Source of the DNA: MED-G105 sp039025235
Lineage (GTDB): Bacteria; Pseudomonadota; Alphaproteobacteria; Caulobacterales; Parvularculaceae
Reading direction: 5' to 3'
Length of the DNA: 64,000 nucleotides
NCBI GenBank assembly: GCA_039025235.1
Contig: JBCCOS010000003.1
Span: 1 to 64,000, forward strand
The position numbers and the translations under genes were made by a program. Positions within the stretch are counted from its first letter, which is position 1; each line of letters begins with the position of its first letter. Below the pieces are notes generated by a model. That model had not been told where the DNA came from. It saw nothing but the letters and a program-made list of their open reading frames with translations, and ran no database searches. Shown here one piece after another: positions 17,162-26,332 of the stretch.

Positions 17162-18694
17162 ATGGTTTCAATAGCAAAATATTTTCCGGCTTTTCATCGT
17201 CTGGATGGTGGGCGAGTCGTCATAGCGGGCGGTGGAGAGCTTGCTCGTCGCAAGGCTCGGTTGGTGTATGGCGAGGGCGTGCGTCTTATCTTTTTCGCCC
17301 CTAACTTCGAGCCTGAGTTCCTTGATGAGTGGCAAGACCGAGCCGAATTGGTCTGGCGTTGGCCGACTAAAGAAGATTTTGACGGTGCTGCGCTTGCATT
17401 TGTTGGCGTTGAAGACGATGCGCTTGCGGCATATTTGTGCGGGCTGGCGCGCGCGGCTAAAGCGCCTCTCAATGCGGTCGACCGGCCGGAATTATCGGAT
17501 TTCATAACCCCATCCATTATTGAGCGCGGTGAAATCTCCATTGGCATCTGTACTGGTGGGGCTGCCCCTGTTCTTGGCAAAAAACTGCGTGCAGAGATTG
17601 AAGCGATATTACCGTCGCGTTTGGGGCAGCTTGCGACTTTTGCGCGGGGGTTACGCGCGCGCGTTTCGGAAAAGATTGCACCAGCTGGCCGGCGCGCCTT
17701 CTGGGAGAGTTTCTTTCATGGCCCGATTGCCGCCCGGTTTCTCGCCGGTGATGAGGCCGGTGCCGGGGCAGAGGCTATTGCAGCGATTGATCATGCGACA
17801 CCGCCGGTTGGCGTTGTTCATATTGTAGGGGCCGGTCCCGGTGACCCTGACCTCATCACGTTGCGGGCTTTAAGGCTTCTGCAGAGTGCGGACGTTATTC
17901 TCTATGATCGTCTTGTTAGTGATGAAATACTGACATTAGCGCGCCGCGATGCTGATCGATTTTTCGTGGGTAAGGCAAAGGCGAATCACGCCGTGCCCCA
18001 GGAGGAAATCGAACAGCGGATGATCGCATTCGCACGTGAAGGTAAAATTGTTGTGCGCTTAAAGGGTGGTGATCCTTTCGTGTTTGGGCGTGGCGGCGAA
18101 GAGCTTGAGACGGTGCGTGCCGCTGGGATCCCTGTTCATGTTACCCCTGGGATCACCGCCGCCACAGGCTGTGCGTCGGCTGCTGGCATGCCGCTGACCC
18201 ATCGCGAACACGCACAGGCGGTGACATTTGTCACAGGGCACGCGAAGAAAGATACGGAACCAGATCTCGATTGGCGGTCTCTCGCGCAGCTTGGTCATAC
18301 GCTTGTGGTGTATATGGGCGTGGCCAAGGCCGAAGCGATCCAGCGCCAGCTGATAGACCATGGTCGCGCGGCCAGTACACCAATCGCGATTGTTGAGAAT
18401 GGTACGCGTCCTGATCAGAAAATACTTAAAGGTGTGCTGGGCAGTCTTTCACCGCTTGTGAAAGCGGGCGGTGTAACCGGCCCAGCTCTTTTAATCATTG
18501 GAGAGGTTGCGGCATTGGCGACACCGAGCGAAATTGTTGAGTTGCTGCGCGACGGGCGCAACGGCGACGCCCCGTCGTCAGTTATTGTCGACTTCAATCC
18601 CGAGCGTCAAAGGCGTGTTGCGGTGGGAAGCGCTGATGGTGAAGAATTCGCTGCGCCAGACCAGGAAAAGTCCCGTGAAAAGGTGACCGCATGA
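17162..18694 (+). CDS. cysG: Siroheme synthase (CysG, two-domain)
   Basis: 510 residues from the chosen ATG. N-terminal precorrin-2 dehydrogenase/ferrochelatase domain (VVIAGGGELARRKARL, Rossmann), C-terminal uroporphyrinogen-III C-methyltransferase domain with VHIVGAGPGDPDLITLRAL, YDRLVS and VRLKGGDPFVFGRGGEE. Together they convert uroporphyrinogen III to siroheme, the cofactor of the sulfite reductase encoded downstream. ATG 17162 is preferred because GAGG lies 8 nt upstream and family alignment starts there; the frame is open back to 17048. Its stop overlaps the DUF2849 start (ATGA). Confidence 0.93.
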   Translation: MVSIAKYFPAFHRLDGGRVVIAGGGELARRKARLVYGEGVRLIFFAPNFEPEFLDEWQDRAELVWRWPTKEDFDGAALAFVGVEDDALAAYLCGLARAAKAPLNAVDRPELSDFITPSIIERGEISIGICTGGAAPVLGKKLRAEIEAILPSRLGQLATFARGLRARVSEKIAPAGRRAFWESFFHGPIAARFLAGDEAGAGAEAIAAIDHATPPVGVVHIVGAGPGDPDLITLRALRLLQSADVILYDRLVSDEILTLARRDADRFFVGKAKANHAVPQEEIEQRMIAFAREGKIVVRLKGGDPFVFGRGGEELETVRAAGIPVHVTPGITAATGCASAAGMPLTHREHAQAVTFVTGHAKKDTEPDLDWRSLAQLGHTLVVYMGVAKAEAIQRQLIDHGRAASTPIAIVENGTRPDQKILKGVLGSLSPLVKAGGVTGPALLIIGEVAALATPSEIVELLRDGRNGDAPSSVIVDFNPERQRRVAVGSADGEEFAAPDQEKSREKVTA

Positions 18695-19038
18695 AAGCAG
18701 TAACTGCAAACTTGCTGACGAACGGCCGCGTTGTCTATCTTGGTGCTGATGGTCAGTGGGTAGAACGCCTCGCAGATGCGATGCTTTTTGAGGGCGAGGG
18801 TGCCGATACGGCTCTTGCTGAGGCGTCTAAACGATCGCGCGAGATCGCTGACATTTATCTTATTGAGGTCGGTGAGCATGGCAATGCTGCGGGGCGCGAA
18901 GCCATTCGCGAGACCATTCGTAATGCGGGGCCAACCGTGCGCACTGACCTTGGTAAACAGGCTGGCAATGACCCGGCACTCTTGACAGAAATTGTTTTGG
19001 GCGATGGTGCGCCCACGATCGCGAGCGGGAGCATTTAA
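18691..19038 (+). CDS. DUF2849 domain-containing protein
   Basis: 115-residue small protein with start MKAVTANLLTNGRVVYLG, the signature of DUF2849, found almost only in alphaproteobacterial sulfur-assimilation operons between siroheme synthase and sulfite reductase. Overlaps cysG by 4 nt and is 3 nt before cysI, so it is translationally coupled. Function is unknown; an accessory role for the sulfite reductase is inferred from position. Confidence 0.88.
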   Translation: MKAVTANLLTNGRVVYLGADGQWVERLADAMLFEGEGADTALAEASKRSREIADIYLIEVGEHGNAAGREAIRETIRNAGPTVRTDLGKQAGNDPALLTEIVLGDGAPTIASGSI

Positions 19039-19041
19039 TCA

Positions 19042-20694
19042 ATGTATCGTTATGATGAGTTTGATGCGACCATTGTCAAAGAGCGGGTCAACCAGTTCCG
19101 TGGCCAGGTCGAGCGGCGACTTGCTGGTGAATTGACCGAGGATCAATTTAAACCGCTTCGCTTGATGAACGGTCTCTATTTGCAATTGCATGCCTATATG
19201 CTTCGTGTTGCGATCCCGTATGGCGTTTTATCGTCGCGACAAATGCGAAAGCTCGCGCATATTGCTCGAACGTATGACAAGGGCTACGGCCATTTCACAA
19301 CACGCCAGAATATTCAGTATAATTGGCCTGCCTTGGTTGATGCGCCTGCTATTCTTGAGGAGCTTGCCGATGTTGAGATGCACGCCATTCAAACGTCGGG
19401 CAACTGCATTCGGAATACGACGACGGATCAGTATGCGGGCGCTGCACGTGACGAGCTAGAAGACCCTCGGGCGTGGTGCGAAATCATTCGCCAGTGGTCG
19501 ACGCTGCATCCTGAATTTTCTTACTTGCCCAGAAAATTTAAGATTGCCGTCACGGCGAGCGCAAATGACCGTGCGGCTGTTCGTGTCCATGACATTGGAT
19601 TGCAGCTTTATGAAAAAGACGGTGTGTCCGGCTTTGAAGTTCTTGTTGGGGGGGGATTAGGTCGGACACCGCACATCGGTCAAACCATTCGGAAGTTTCT
19701 GCCCAAAGAGAATTTATTATCGTATCTGGAGGCGATCTTAAGGGTCTATAACCGCTATGGTCGGCGGGACAATAAATACAAAGCGCGTATTAAAATTCTT
19801 GTAAATGCGCTTGGGATTGCGGAATTTGCAAGGCTCGTTGATGAAGAATGGGAGGCATCTAAAGGCCTGATGGTTGATCTGCCAGCGGAGGAAGCTAGCC
19901 GCATTCACGCCTATTTCGCCCCGCCAGATTTTGCCGATTTACCTGATGAGAGTTCTAATTTAACGGCCGCAATTGAGGGCAATCATGAATTCGCACGGTG
20001 GATTCGCACAAATACGGTTCCTCACCGCATCGATGGGTACGCCATCGCAAATATTTCGCTCAAACCTATTGGCAAACCACCCGGTGATATCACCGATCAG
20101 CAAATGGAGGTGGTCGCTGATCTCGCTGAGCAATATTCCTTTGACGAACTAAGGGCAACGCATGAGCAAAACCTGTGTCTGCCCCATGTGCGAAAGGATG
20201 ATCTTTTTGCTATGTGGCAAGCACTTAGGGACGCTGATCTCGCGACGGCAAACATATCGTTGGCGAGCGATATTATCGCGTGTCCGGGGTTGGATTATTG
20301 CAACCTTGCAAATACGCGCTCTATTCCTCTCGCTGAACGCATGGCCGAGCGTTTTACCGGCTCTGGTCTCGAAGAAGAACTAGGTGAGCTAAAGATTAAA
20401 ATTTCAGGATGCATTAATGCGTGTGGGCACCACCATGTGGGCCATATCGGTATTCTTGGTGTCGATAAAAAAGGTGAGGAATATTACCAAATTCTTCTGG
20501 GCGGTTCAGCTGCGGATGATGCAAGCCTTGGTGTTATCACCGGCAAAGCTTTATCTGCTGATGAGACGCTTGACGCTATTGATCGTCTGGTTCGTTACTA
20601 CAAGGATAATCGTGAAGCCGGGGAACGGTTCCTCGACTCCTATCGACGCATAGGTTTGCCAGCTTTCAAAGAGGTAATTTATGAAAACGCTTAG
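19042..20694 (+). CDS. cysI: Sulfite/nitrite reductase hemoprotein (assimilatory sulfite reductase)
   Basis: 550-residue siroheme/[4Fe-4S] reductase that reduces sulfite to sulfide. The cluster ligands are visible as CPGLDYC (C-x5-C) and SGCINACGHH (C-x3-C); the duplicated ferredoxin-like domains begin with FKPLRLMNGLYLQ and are followed by GHFTTRQNIQYNW, which binds siroheme. Location in a cys cluster with APS reductase makes sulfite the likely substrate rather than nitrite. Ends 14 nt inside DUF934. Confidence 0.93.
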   Translation: MYRYDEFDATIVKERVNQFRGQVERRLAGELTEDQFKPLRLMNGLYLQLHAYMLRVAIPYGVLSSRQMRKLAHIARTYDKGYGHFTTRQNIQYNWPALVDAPAILEELADVEMHAIQTSGNCIRNTTTDQYAGAARDELEDPRAWCEIIRQWSTLHPEFSYLPRKFKIAVTASANDRAAVRVHDIGLQLYEKDGVSGFEVLVGGGLGRTPHIGQTIRKFLPKENLLSYLEAILRVYNRYGRRDNKYKARIKILVNALGIAEFARLVDEEWEASKGLMVDLPAEEASRIHAYFAPPDFADLPDESSNLTAAIEGNHEFARWIRTNTVPHRIDGYAIANISLKPIGKPPGDITDQQMEVVADLAEQYSFDELRATHEQNLCLPHVRKDDLFAMWQALRDADLATANISLASDIIACPGLDYCNLANTRSIPLAERMAERFTGSGLEEELGELKIKISGCINACGHHHVGHIGILGVDKKGEEYYQILLGGSAADDASLGVITGKALSADETLDAIDRLVRYYKDNREAGERFLDSYRRIGLPAFKEVIYENA

Positions 20695-21175
20695 ACTTAG
20701 CGGCAAAGAATTTGTCGTGGATGAAAGCGCATTTGCCGTGGAAATCTCTTGGGAAGAGTGGACAGGTGATGATGATGCACAGACGGCCGCGTGTGATGCC
20801 CTTGAAAGTAACACGGACAATGCAGCGTTAGTCGTCGCCAATGATGGGGATCTCACCTTGATTGGTGATGCGCTGAGTAGATTTTCAGCGATTATTCTGC
20901 AGTTTCCTGCATTCACCGATGGCAGAGCCTATTCCCAAGCGCGACTACTGCGTGATCGTTATGGCTTTAAGGGCATCATTCAAGCCCGCGGCGATGTATT
21001 GTGCGACCAAGCGCAGTTTATGGTGCGCTCCGGGTTCACCGCTTTGGAAATAGGTGATCAAGAAACGGCGCCTTTTTTCGAAGCCTTAAAGGCCTTTTCA
21101 GACTTTTATCAGACAGGCGCAGATGGGACACGGTCAGTTTTTCAAAGGCGCGCAAAACCATCAGCAGCCGCTTAG
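20681..21175 (+). CDS. DUF934 domain-containing protein
   Basis: 164-residue protein of the DUF934 family, which nearly always follows cysI. Recognised by the central pattern FPAFTDGRAYSQARLLRDR and GDVLCDQAQFMVRSGF. The overlap with cysI (14 nt) signals tight coupling; an electron-transfer or assembly role for sulfite reductase has been proposed for the family but is not shown by sequence. A 110-bp gap separates it from cysH. Confidence 0.9.
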   Translation: MKTLRLSGKEFVVDESAFAVEISWEEWTGDDDAQTAACDALESNTDNAALVVANDGDLTLIGDALSRFSAIILQFPAFTDGRAYSQARLLRDRYGFKGIIQARGDVLCDQAQFMVRSGFTALEIGDQETAPFFEALKAFSDFYQTGADGTRSVFQRRAKPSAAA

Positions 21176-21285
21176 CGCAGAAGACTAATTTATCAATCCT
21201 TCCATTCACTGCGTGTGCAGAGTGAAAATAGACTTAAGAGAACATAAGGTATGATGGAAACATCCATCATTTAAATCGGCAATCG

Positions 21286-22089
21286 ATGACAATAGTCACA
21301 TTAAGCGATAATGCGCCATCGGCGCCACCAAACGCCGAGGTTGAAACCTCGGCGGAACGTGTTGCACGCTTGAATGATAATGTACGCTCACGCCTTAATG
21401 TTATTCCGTTGGGGCAACCCTCTGATCGTCCGCCCCTAAGCATTTTGGTTGATGAAGCCAGTGCGACCCTCAATGAAGCGATTAATGGTGAATTCAAAAA
21501 GCGCATCGCTTTGGTGTCGTCTTTTGGTGCGGAATCGGCGGTGTTGTTGCACCTCGCAGCGAGTGTTGCCCCAGATGTTCCCATTCTTTTTCTTGAAACG
21601 GGTAAACACTTTGCACAAACACTGAGTTATCGTAAAAAGCTTGCAAACGAATTTGGTCTCTCGAATGTGCAAGATATCAGACCCGATCCGGACGTGTTGC
21701 GGGCGCAGGACCCTGCCGGTGATTTATGGCGACGTAATCCTGATGCCTGTTGCGATGTTCGAAAAGTACGTCCACTGACGACAGTTCTTGAAGGTTTTGA
21801 TGCATGGATAACAGGACGTAAGCAATTCCACGGCGGTGCGCGTATGACGCTGCCCGTCTATGAGGAGACGAAAAAGCATATCAAAGTAAATCCGATTGTC
21901 CGTTGGGCCCAGGAAGATGTTTCGGCCTATTTTGACCAACATGAGTTGCCGGCGCATCCGCTGGTGGCCGAGGGGTTCCCGTCAATTGGATGTTGGCCTT
22001 GCACCAAACCGGCGGTCGATGGGGAAGACGTCCGCTCGGGGCGTTGGCAGGGGTCTGAAAAAACCGAGTGTGGTATCCACACCGTTTAA
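21286..22089 (+). CDS. cysH: Adenylylsulfate / phosphoadenylylsulfate reductase
   Basis: 267-residue PAPS-reductase-fold enzyme producing sulfite. SSFGAESAVLLHLAA is the nucleotide loop; C-terminal ECGIHTV carries the catalytic Cys. It also contains CCDVRKVRPL and GCWPCTKP, the CC...CxxC set that binds a [4Fe-4S] cluster in APS reductases, so APS is the likelier substrate than PAPS. N-terminal ~50 residues are non-conserved. The TAA stop (22087-22089) lies in the end of a mosaic repeat. No cysD/cysN follows in this window. Confidence 0.92.
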   Translation: MTIVTLSDNAPSAPPNAEVETSAERVARLNDNVRSRLNVIPLGQPSDRPPLSILVDEASATLNEAINGEFKKRIALVSSFGAESAVLLHLAASVAPDVPILFLETGKHFAQTLSYRKKLANEFGLSNVQDIRPDPDVLRAQDPAGDLWRRNPDACCDVRKVRPLTTVLEGFDAWITGRKQFHGGARMTLPVYEETKKHIKVNPIVRWAQEDVSAYFDQHELPAHPLVAEGFPSIGCWPCTKPAVDGEDVRSGRWQGSEKTECGIHTV

Positions 22090-22304
22090 AGTATTTCCAA
22101 GCCAAGTGTGTGCGGTTGGCCGCCGTTTGGATGTTGGCGGGAATACATAAAAACGAAGACTTAAAGCGCCTCCGTTTCAATTGGAATCAGAAAGGCGCTT
22201 TAAGTTCCTGATTTTACGCATTTCCTTAACGCCAACCGCACACACTTGGCTTGGAAATGCTTTAAAGCCGTTGAGACACTCTATTTGAACCGGAGTGGCT
22301 TTAG
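22086..22304. repeat. Compound mosaic repeat between convergent cysH and cysS
   Basis: Four hairpin blocks in series: TTAAAGTATTTCCAAGCCAA onward (hairpin 1), the AAAGCGCC...GGCGCTTT hairpin 2 (about 22162-22202), a reversed hairpin 1 ending in TTGGCTTGGAAATGCTTTAA, and a diverged hairpin 2 ending in GTGGCTTTAG. The first three bases of the element form the cysH stop. It likely folds strongly on both strands and may stop transcription from both genes. Confidence 0.8.
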
Positions 22305-22333
22305 GCAAGAGAAAAGCTAAACGGTCCGGTCAA

Positions 22334-23755
22334 CTATTTGCGCCGCCAGGTCGCGCCGTGCGGGCCATCCTCGATAATGATTTCCTCTGATGACAGACGA
22401 TCTCTAATCTCGTCAGCTCGCGCAAAATTCTTTTCAGCCCGCGCACGTGCTCGCTCCTGCAATAGACGATCAATATCGCTTGCAGATAACCGTGTGGCAT
22501 CGTCGGTTTCAATCGACAGTACCCCACGAAACCAAGCCTCCGGGTCTTCTTCGAAAAAGCCCATCAGCTGCCCTGCGACCCGCATGCGTTTTATTGCGCG
22601 GATCCGTGCTGCTCCCTCAAGTTGGACTGCGATATCACGCAATTCATGTAACCCTGCGAACGCTTCGGGCGTATTCATATCATTCTCAAGCGCGAGAATA
22701 ATGCTTCTTGGTACCTCAAGCGTTTCATCGGGGTCGCTGGTGTCATCTGCCTTCAGTTCAAGGAAAAGACGATAAAAGCGATCGAGTTGCTTCTTGGTTT
22801 GGTCTAGCAGAGCCTCGCGCCATTCAAGCGGCTGGCGGTAATGGGCTGACAGTAATGCCCAGCGTAATACTTCGCCATGACGTTCTTTCAAAAGGTCCTT
22901 GGGCAAGACAATATTGCCAAGAGACTTTGACATTTTCTCAGATCCCATACTGAGAAATCCATTATGAACCCAATAGCGCGCAAGCGTATCCGTTCCATTG
23001 GCACAGCAGGATTGGGCGACTTCGTTCTCATGGTGCGGAAACCGCAGATCCAGCCCACCACCATGGATATCGATGGTGTTCCCGAGATTGGTTTTGATCA
23101 TCGCGGAGCATTCAAGGTGCCATCCGGGGCGGCCGCGCCCGTCAATACCCCAGTCATCTGGCGTTCTCCAGCCTGGTTCATCGTCGGCAGAAGGCTTCCA
23201 TAAAACAAAGTCTGATGGGTTCCTTTTGTATGGTGCAACCTCGACCCTTGCGCCGGCGACCATTTCGTCCTGGTCTACTTTAGCAAGCCCACCATATTCC
23301 GCAAACGCATCAACAGAAAACAGAACATGTCCCTCAGCTGCATAAGCAGCGCCTTTTTCAATGAGCCGTGAGACCAACGCAATCATATCTTTAATGTGAT
23401 CGGTTGCATGGGGTTCGAGTGTCGGCGAAAGGACGTTAAAAGCGGCGGTTTCTTGCCGGTAAATATCGGTGAATTTACGTGTTATCGCTGAAATTTCGTT
23501 CCCGGTTTCGCGCGCGGCGGCAATAATTTTATCGTCAATGTCCGTAATGTTTCTAGCATAAACGACATGGTCCGCGCCGTATTTGTTTCTGAGCAGTCGA
23601 AATAAAAGGTCAAAAACGACGGCAGCGCGGAAATTTCCGATATGTGCGTGATTGTAAACCGTCGGTCCGCACACATACATCGTGACGCGTTCAGGGTCTG
23701 CTGGTTCAAATTCCCTTGTCTCCCGCGCTTGTGTGTCGAATAGTGTCAGTGTCAT
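22334..23755 (-). CDS. cysS: Cysteinyl-tRNA synthetase
   Basis: 473-residue class I synthetase. Zinc/active-site motif YVCGPTVYNHAHIGN (HIGH variant HIGN) near residue 26, WHLECSAM with zinc ligands, and KMSKSLGN. The family start MTLTLFDTQ corresponds to ATG 23753-23755; an in-frame ATG exists 18 codons upstream (23809), but neither has a strong ribosome-binding site, and the inner one fits family length. Converges on cysH; both belong to cysteine metabolism, though on opposite strands. Confidence 0.93.
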   Translation of the reverse strand: MTLTLFDTQARETREFEPADPERVTMYVCGPTVYNHAHIGNFRAAVVFDLLFRLLRNKYGADHVVYARNITDIDDKIIAAARETGNEISAITRKFTDIYRQETAAFNVLSPTLEPHATDHIKDMIALVSRLIEKGAAYAAEGHVLFSVDAFAEYGGLAKVDQDEMVAGARVEVAPYKRNPSDFVLWKPSADDEPGWRTPDDWGIDGRGRPGWHLECSAMIKTNLGNTIDIHGGGLDLRFPHHENEVAQSCCANGTDTLARYWVHNGFLSMGSEKMSKSLGNIVLPKDLLKERHGEVLRWALLSAHYRQPLEWREALLDQTKKQLDRFYRLFLELKADDTSDPDETLEVPRSIILALENDMNTPEAFAGLHELRDIAVQLEGAARIRAIKRMRVAGQLMGFFEEDPEAWFRGVLSIETDDATRLSASDIDRLLQERARARAEKNFARADEIRDRLSSEEIIIEDGPHGATWRRK

Positions 23756-23914
23756 CGGGGGGGTCCAACTGTTCTTTTCTCGTCGTATGCCATCGTCGGG
23801 AAAAACCATGTAAGGCTTAAATACGTCGAACTAACCTATATTGCATCGCCGTAAAGACGTATAACACTGGACTTAAGCGTTTAATTTGCCGAGGCAAGGC
23901 GGTCAATCACGAAA

Positions 23915-23943
23915 TTGATATTTGTTTTTTGCTAATCTGATAC
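23915..23943 (+). promoter_or_regulatory. Probable promoter for folE
   Basis: TTGATA (23915-23920), 17-bp spacer, TGATAC (23938-23943). This would give a leader of about 80 nt before the folE ATG at 24032. Sequence match only. Confidence 0.4.
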
Positions 23944-24031
23944 CATATAAACATCGTAGATATCGACGACATCACCGCGTCTTTCCCCTGGGAATCGCGA
24001 ATTTTAATCGCTTAAGAGATAGGACAGGCCC

Positions 24032-24661
24032 ATGACTGCCATTGCCTACGATGCGCATGCGCGCGAACAAGAAACCAATATTAATAGTATTACATCGCAA
24101 CCCTCACGGGCAGAAGCTGAAGCCGCTGTGCGTACACTGATCCGGTGGGCCGGCGATGATCCCACTCGTGAAGGGTTGATCGATACGCCGAAGCGCGTTG
24201 CGAAGGCATACGAGCAATGGTTTTCCGGTTATGATGAAGACCCGGAGGATGTTCTTGCGCGTACTTTTGAAGAAGTTGAGGGCTACAATGATATTGTATT
24301 GCTAAAGAATATTCGTCTAGAGAGCTTTTGCGAGCACCACATAGCACCCATTATTGGTGAGGCGAGTGTTGCCTATTTACCGGCCAATAAAGTCGTTGGT
24401 ATTTCGAAATTGGCGCGGCTCGTAGATGTCTATGCAAAACGTCTTCAGGTACAGGAAAAGCTCACCGAGCAAATCGCGTCCGCTATAGAAACGTATCTGC
24501 AGCCGCGTGGTGTTGCTGTCTTCATAAGTGCCGAACATCAATGTATGTCGACCCGCGGTGTCCACAAGAATGGCGTTGGGACGGTTACAACGCGTTTTAC
24601 GGGAGAGTTCCTGAAGGATCGGACCCTTGAGGACCGTTTCCTTCGGCTGATTAAAGACTAA
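24032..24661 (+). CDS. folE: GTP cyclohydrolase I
   Basis: 209-residue enzyme forming dihydroneopterin triphosphate from GTP, first step of folate/pterin synthesis. Zinc and catalytic residues appear in SFCEHHIAPI and CMSTRGVHK (Cys, His, His, Cys), with QEKLTEQIA between. The first 35 residues before ARTLIR-type core are variable. Stands alone between divergent cysS and convergent hemA. Confidence 0.95.
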   Translation: MTAIAYDAHAREQETNINSITSQPSRAEAEAAVRTLIRWAGDDPTREGLIDTPKRVAKAYEQWFSGYDEDPEDVLARTFEEVEGYNDIVLLKNIRLESFCEHHIAPIIGEASVAYLPANKVVGISKLARLVDVYAKRLQVQEKLTEQIASAIETYLQPRGVAVFISAEHQCMSTRGVHKNGVGTVTTRFTGEFLKDRTLEDRFLRLIKD

Positions 24662-24746
24662 GAATGCTACGGCGATGACGCATGCGCCGACTGGCGTGAC
24701 CACTGGTCAGTCATCGCCTTAAGCTGCAAGAAGGATCGTCTATCGA

Positions 24747-24851
24747 TTAAAGCATTTCCAAGCCAAGTGTGTGCGGTTGGCGTTAAGGAAATGCGTAAAA
24801 ACAAGAACTTAAAGCGTCGTTCTGATTCCAATTGAAACGGAGGCGCTTTAG
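24747..24851. repeat. Mosaic intergenic repeat (canonical copy)
   Basis: Hairpin 1: GCATTTCC...GGAAATGC with inner GCCAA/TTGGC; linker AATGCGTAAAAACAAGAACT; hairpin 2 running from AAAGCG through CCAATTGAAACGGAGGCGCT to TTAG. Lies between convergent folE and hemA. Bases 24848-24850 (TTA) form the hemA stop codon on the minus strand. Block order matches rhizobial RIME-type elements. Confidence 0.85.
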
Positions 24852-26062
24852 GCAACCGCGCGGGCTAGTGCACATTGTGACCAGATCTCAGAAAGCGCCG
24901 CAACCAGGCGAGCAATGTCATCATCGGTGTGCACTGGCGATGGCGTAATGCGAAGCCGCTCAGCACCGCGTGCCACCGTAGGATAGTTGATGGGTTGAAC
25001 ATAGATTCCATGCTGTTCCATCAGCCAATCGCTAATCCATTTACATTTAGCCGCGTCTCTCACCATTACGGGCACGATGTGGCTTGGGTTATCAAGATTA
25101 GGGATGCCAACGGCATTAAGTCGACGGCGCACCTCTCGAACTTTCGCTTGGTGTGAATCGCGCTCTGCACAACTGGATTTCAAATGGCGCACGCTTTGAA
25201 GAGCACCTGCCGCGAGCGAGGGGGGAAGGGCTGTCGTGAAAATAAAACCTGATCCAAAGCTTCGCACGAAGTCAATGAGCGCAGCTGATCCGGTAATATA
25301 GCCACCCATAACGCCAAACGCCTTGCCGAGGGTTCCCTCTATCACGGTGAGGCGGTCCATAAGGTCTTCGCGTTCGGCGATGCCGCCCCCGCGCGCGCCA
25401 TAAAGCCCGACAGCATGGACCTCATCAAGATATGTCATTGCGCCATAGCGTTCGGCAACGTCGCAGATCTCAGCTATTGGCGCGATATCGCCATCCATCG
25501 AATAAACTGACTCAAAAGCGATAATCTTCGGTCGAGACGGGTCGGCTTGCTTTATCAGCTGTTCGAGATGCTCGGGGTCGTTATGCCTGAAAATATGCCG
25601 TTCGGCTTTAGAGTGCCGAATACCCTCGATCATCGACGCGTGATTCATTTCGTCGGAGTAGACGATGCAATTCGGTAGTTTTGACGCGAGGGTTGAAAGC
25701 GTCGTCCAATTGGAAACATATCCAGAGGTGAATAGAAGTGCTGCTTCTTTATGGTGTAAATCGGCGAGCTCACTTTCGAGGCGCACATGGTAATCATTGG
25801 TACCGGAAATATTCCGCGTGCCGCCCGCGCCCGCTCCACACTCGTCCAAGGCTGTATGCATCGCCGTTAAAACATCCGGGTTTTGTCCCATTCCCAGATA
25901 ATCGTTTGAACACCAGACCGTTATATTTTCAGGTCCAAGGTGCCCGTGATTTTGCGCAGCCGGGAACGCGCCAGCATTTCGTTTGATGCGCGCGAATGTC
26001 CGGTAATTACCTTCATCTTGAAGATCGCTGATCTTTGATAAGAAATAACTATTATAATCCAT
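24848..26062 (-). CDS. hemA: 5-aminolevulinate synthase
   Basis: 404-residue PLP enzyme of the C4 (Shemin) pathway condensing glycine and succinyl-CoA; this pathway is a hallmark of alphaproteobacteria. Motifs: NDYLGMGQNP, GAGAGGTRNISGT, DEVHAVGLYG and the PLP lysine in GTLGKAFGVMGGY. AAGGA precedes the ATG by 6 nt. The TAA stop is within the terminal bases of the mosaic repeat at 24747-24851. Confidence 0.96.
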   Translation of the reverse strand: MDYNSYFLSKISDLQDEGNYRTFARIKRNAGAFPAAQNHGHLGPENITVWCSNDYLGMGQNPDVLTAMHTALDECGAGAGGTRNISGTNDYHVRLESELADLHHKEAALLFTSGYVSNWTTLSTLASKLPNCIVYSDEMNHASMIEGIRHSKAERHIFRHNDPEHLEQLIKQADPSRPKIIAFESVYSMDGDIAPIAEICDVAERYGAMTYLDEVHAVGLYGARGGGIAEREDLMDRLTVIEGTLGKAFGVMGGYITGSAALIDFVRSFGSGFIFTTALPPSLAAGALQSVRHLKSSCAERDSHQAKVREVRRRLNAVGIPNLDNPSHIVPVMVRDAAKCKWISDWLMEQHGIYVQPINYPTVARGAERLRITPSPVHTDDDIARLVAALSEIWSQCALARAVA

Positions 26063-26332
26063 ACCGGTCCTTCAGGTCGTTTAATCACGCCGCAATCGCG
26101 CTTATACGTCTTTAGTGGTGCTATCAAAACCGAAATGGGTAAATTTAACGACAGCATCAGGCGACCGATTGCCGCGACGTTAGATAAACCCCAGCAAATC
26201 CATTCGTTTTGAGCTGGATCAATTCGTCGCTGAAACTGACGAGAAAAGATCTACCTTCTTGCAAAAATACGATTTTGATAATGATAGTCAGGACGCATCG
26301 CGCTTGGCACGGATGGTTTATGACATTTCTGC

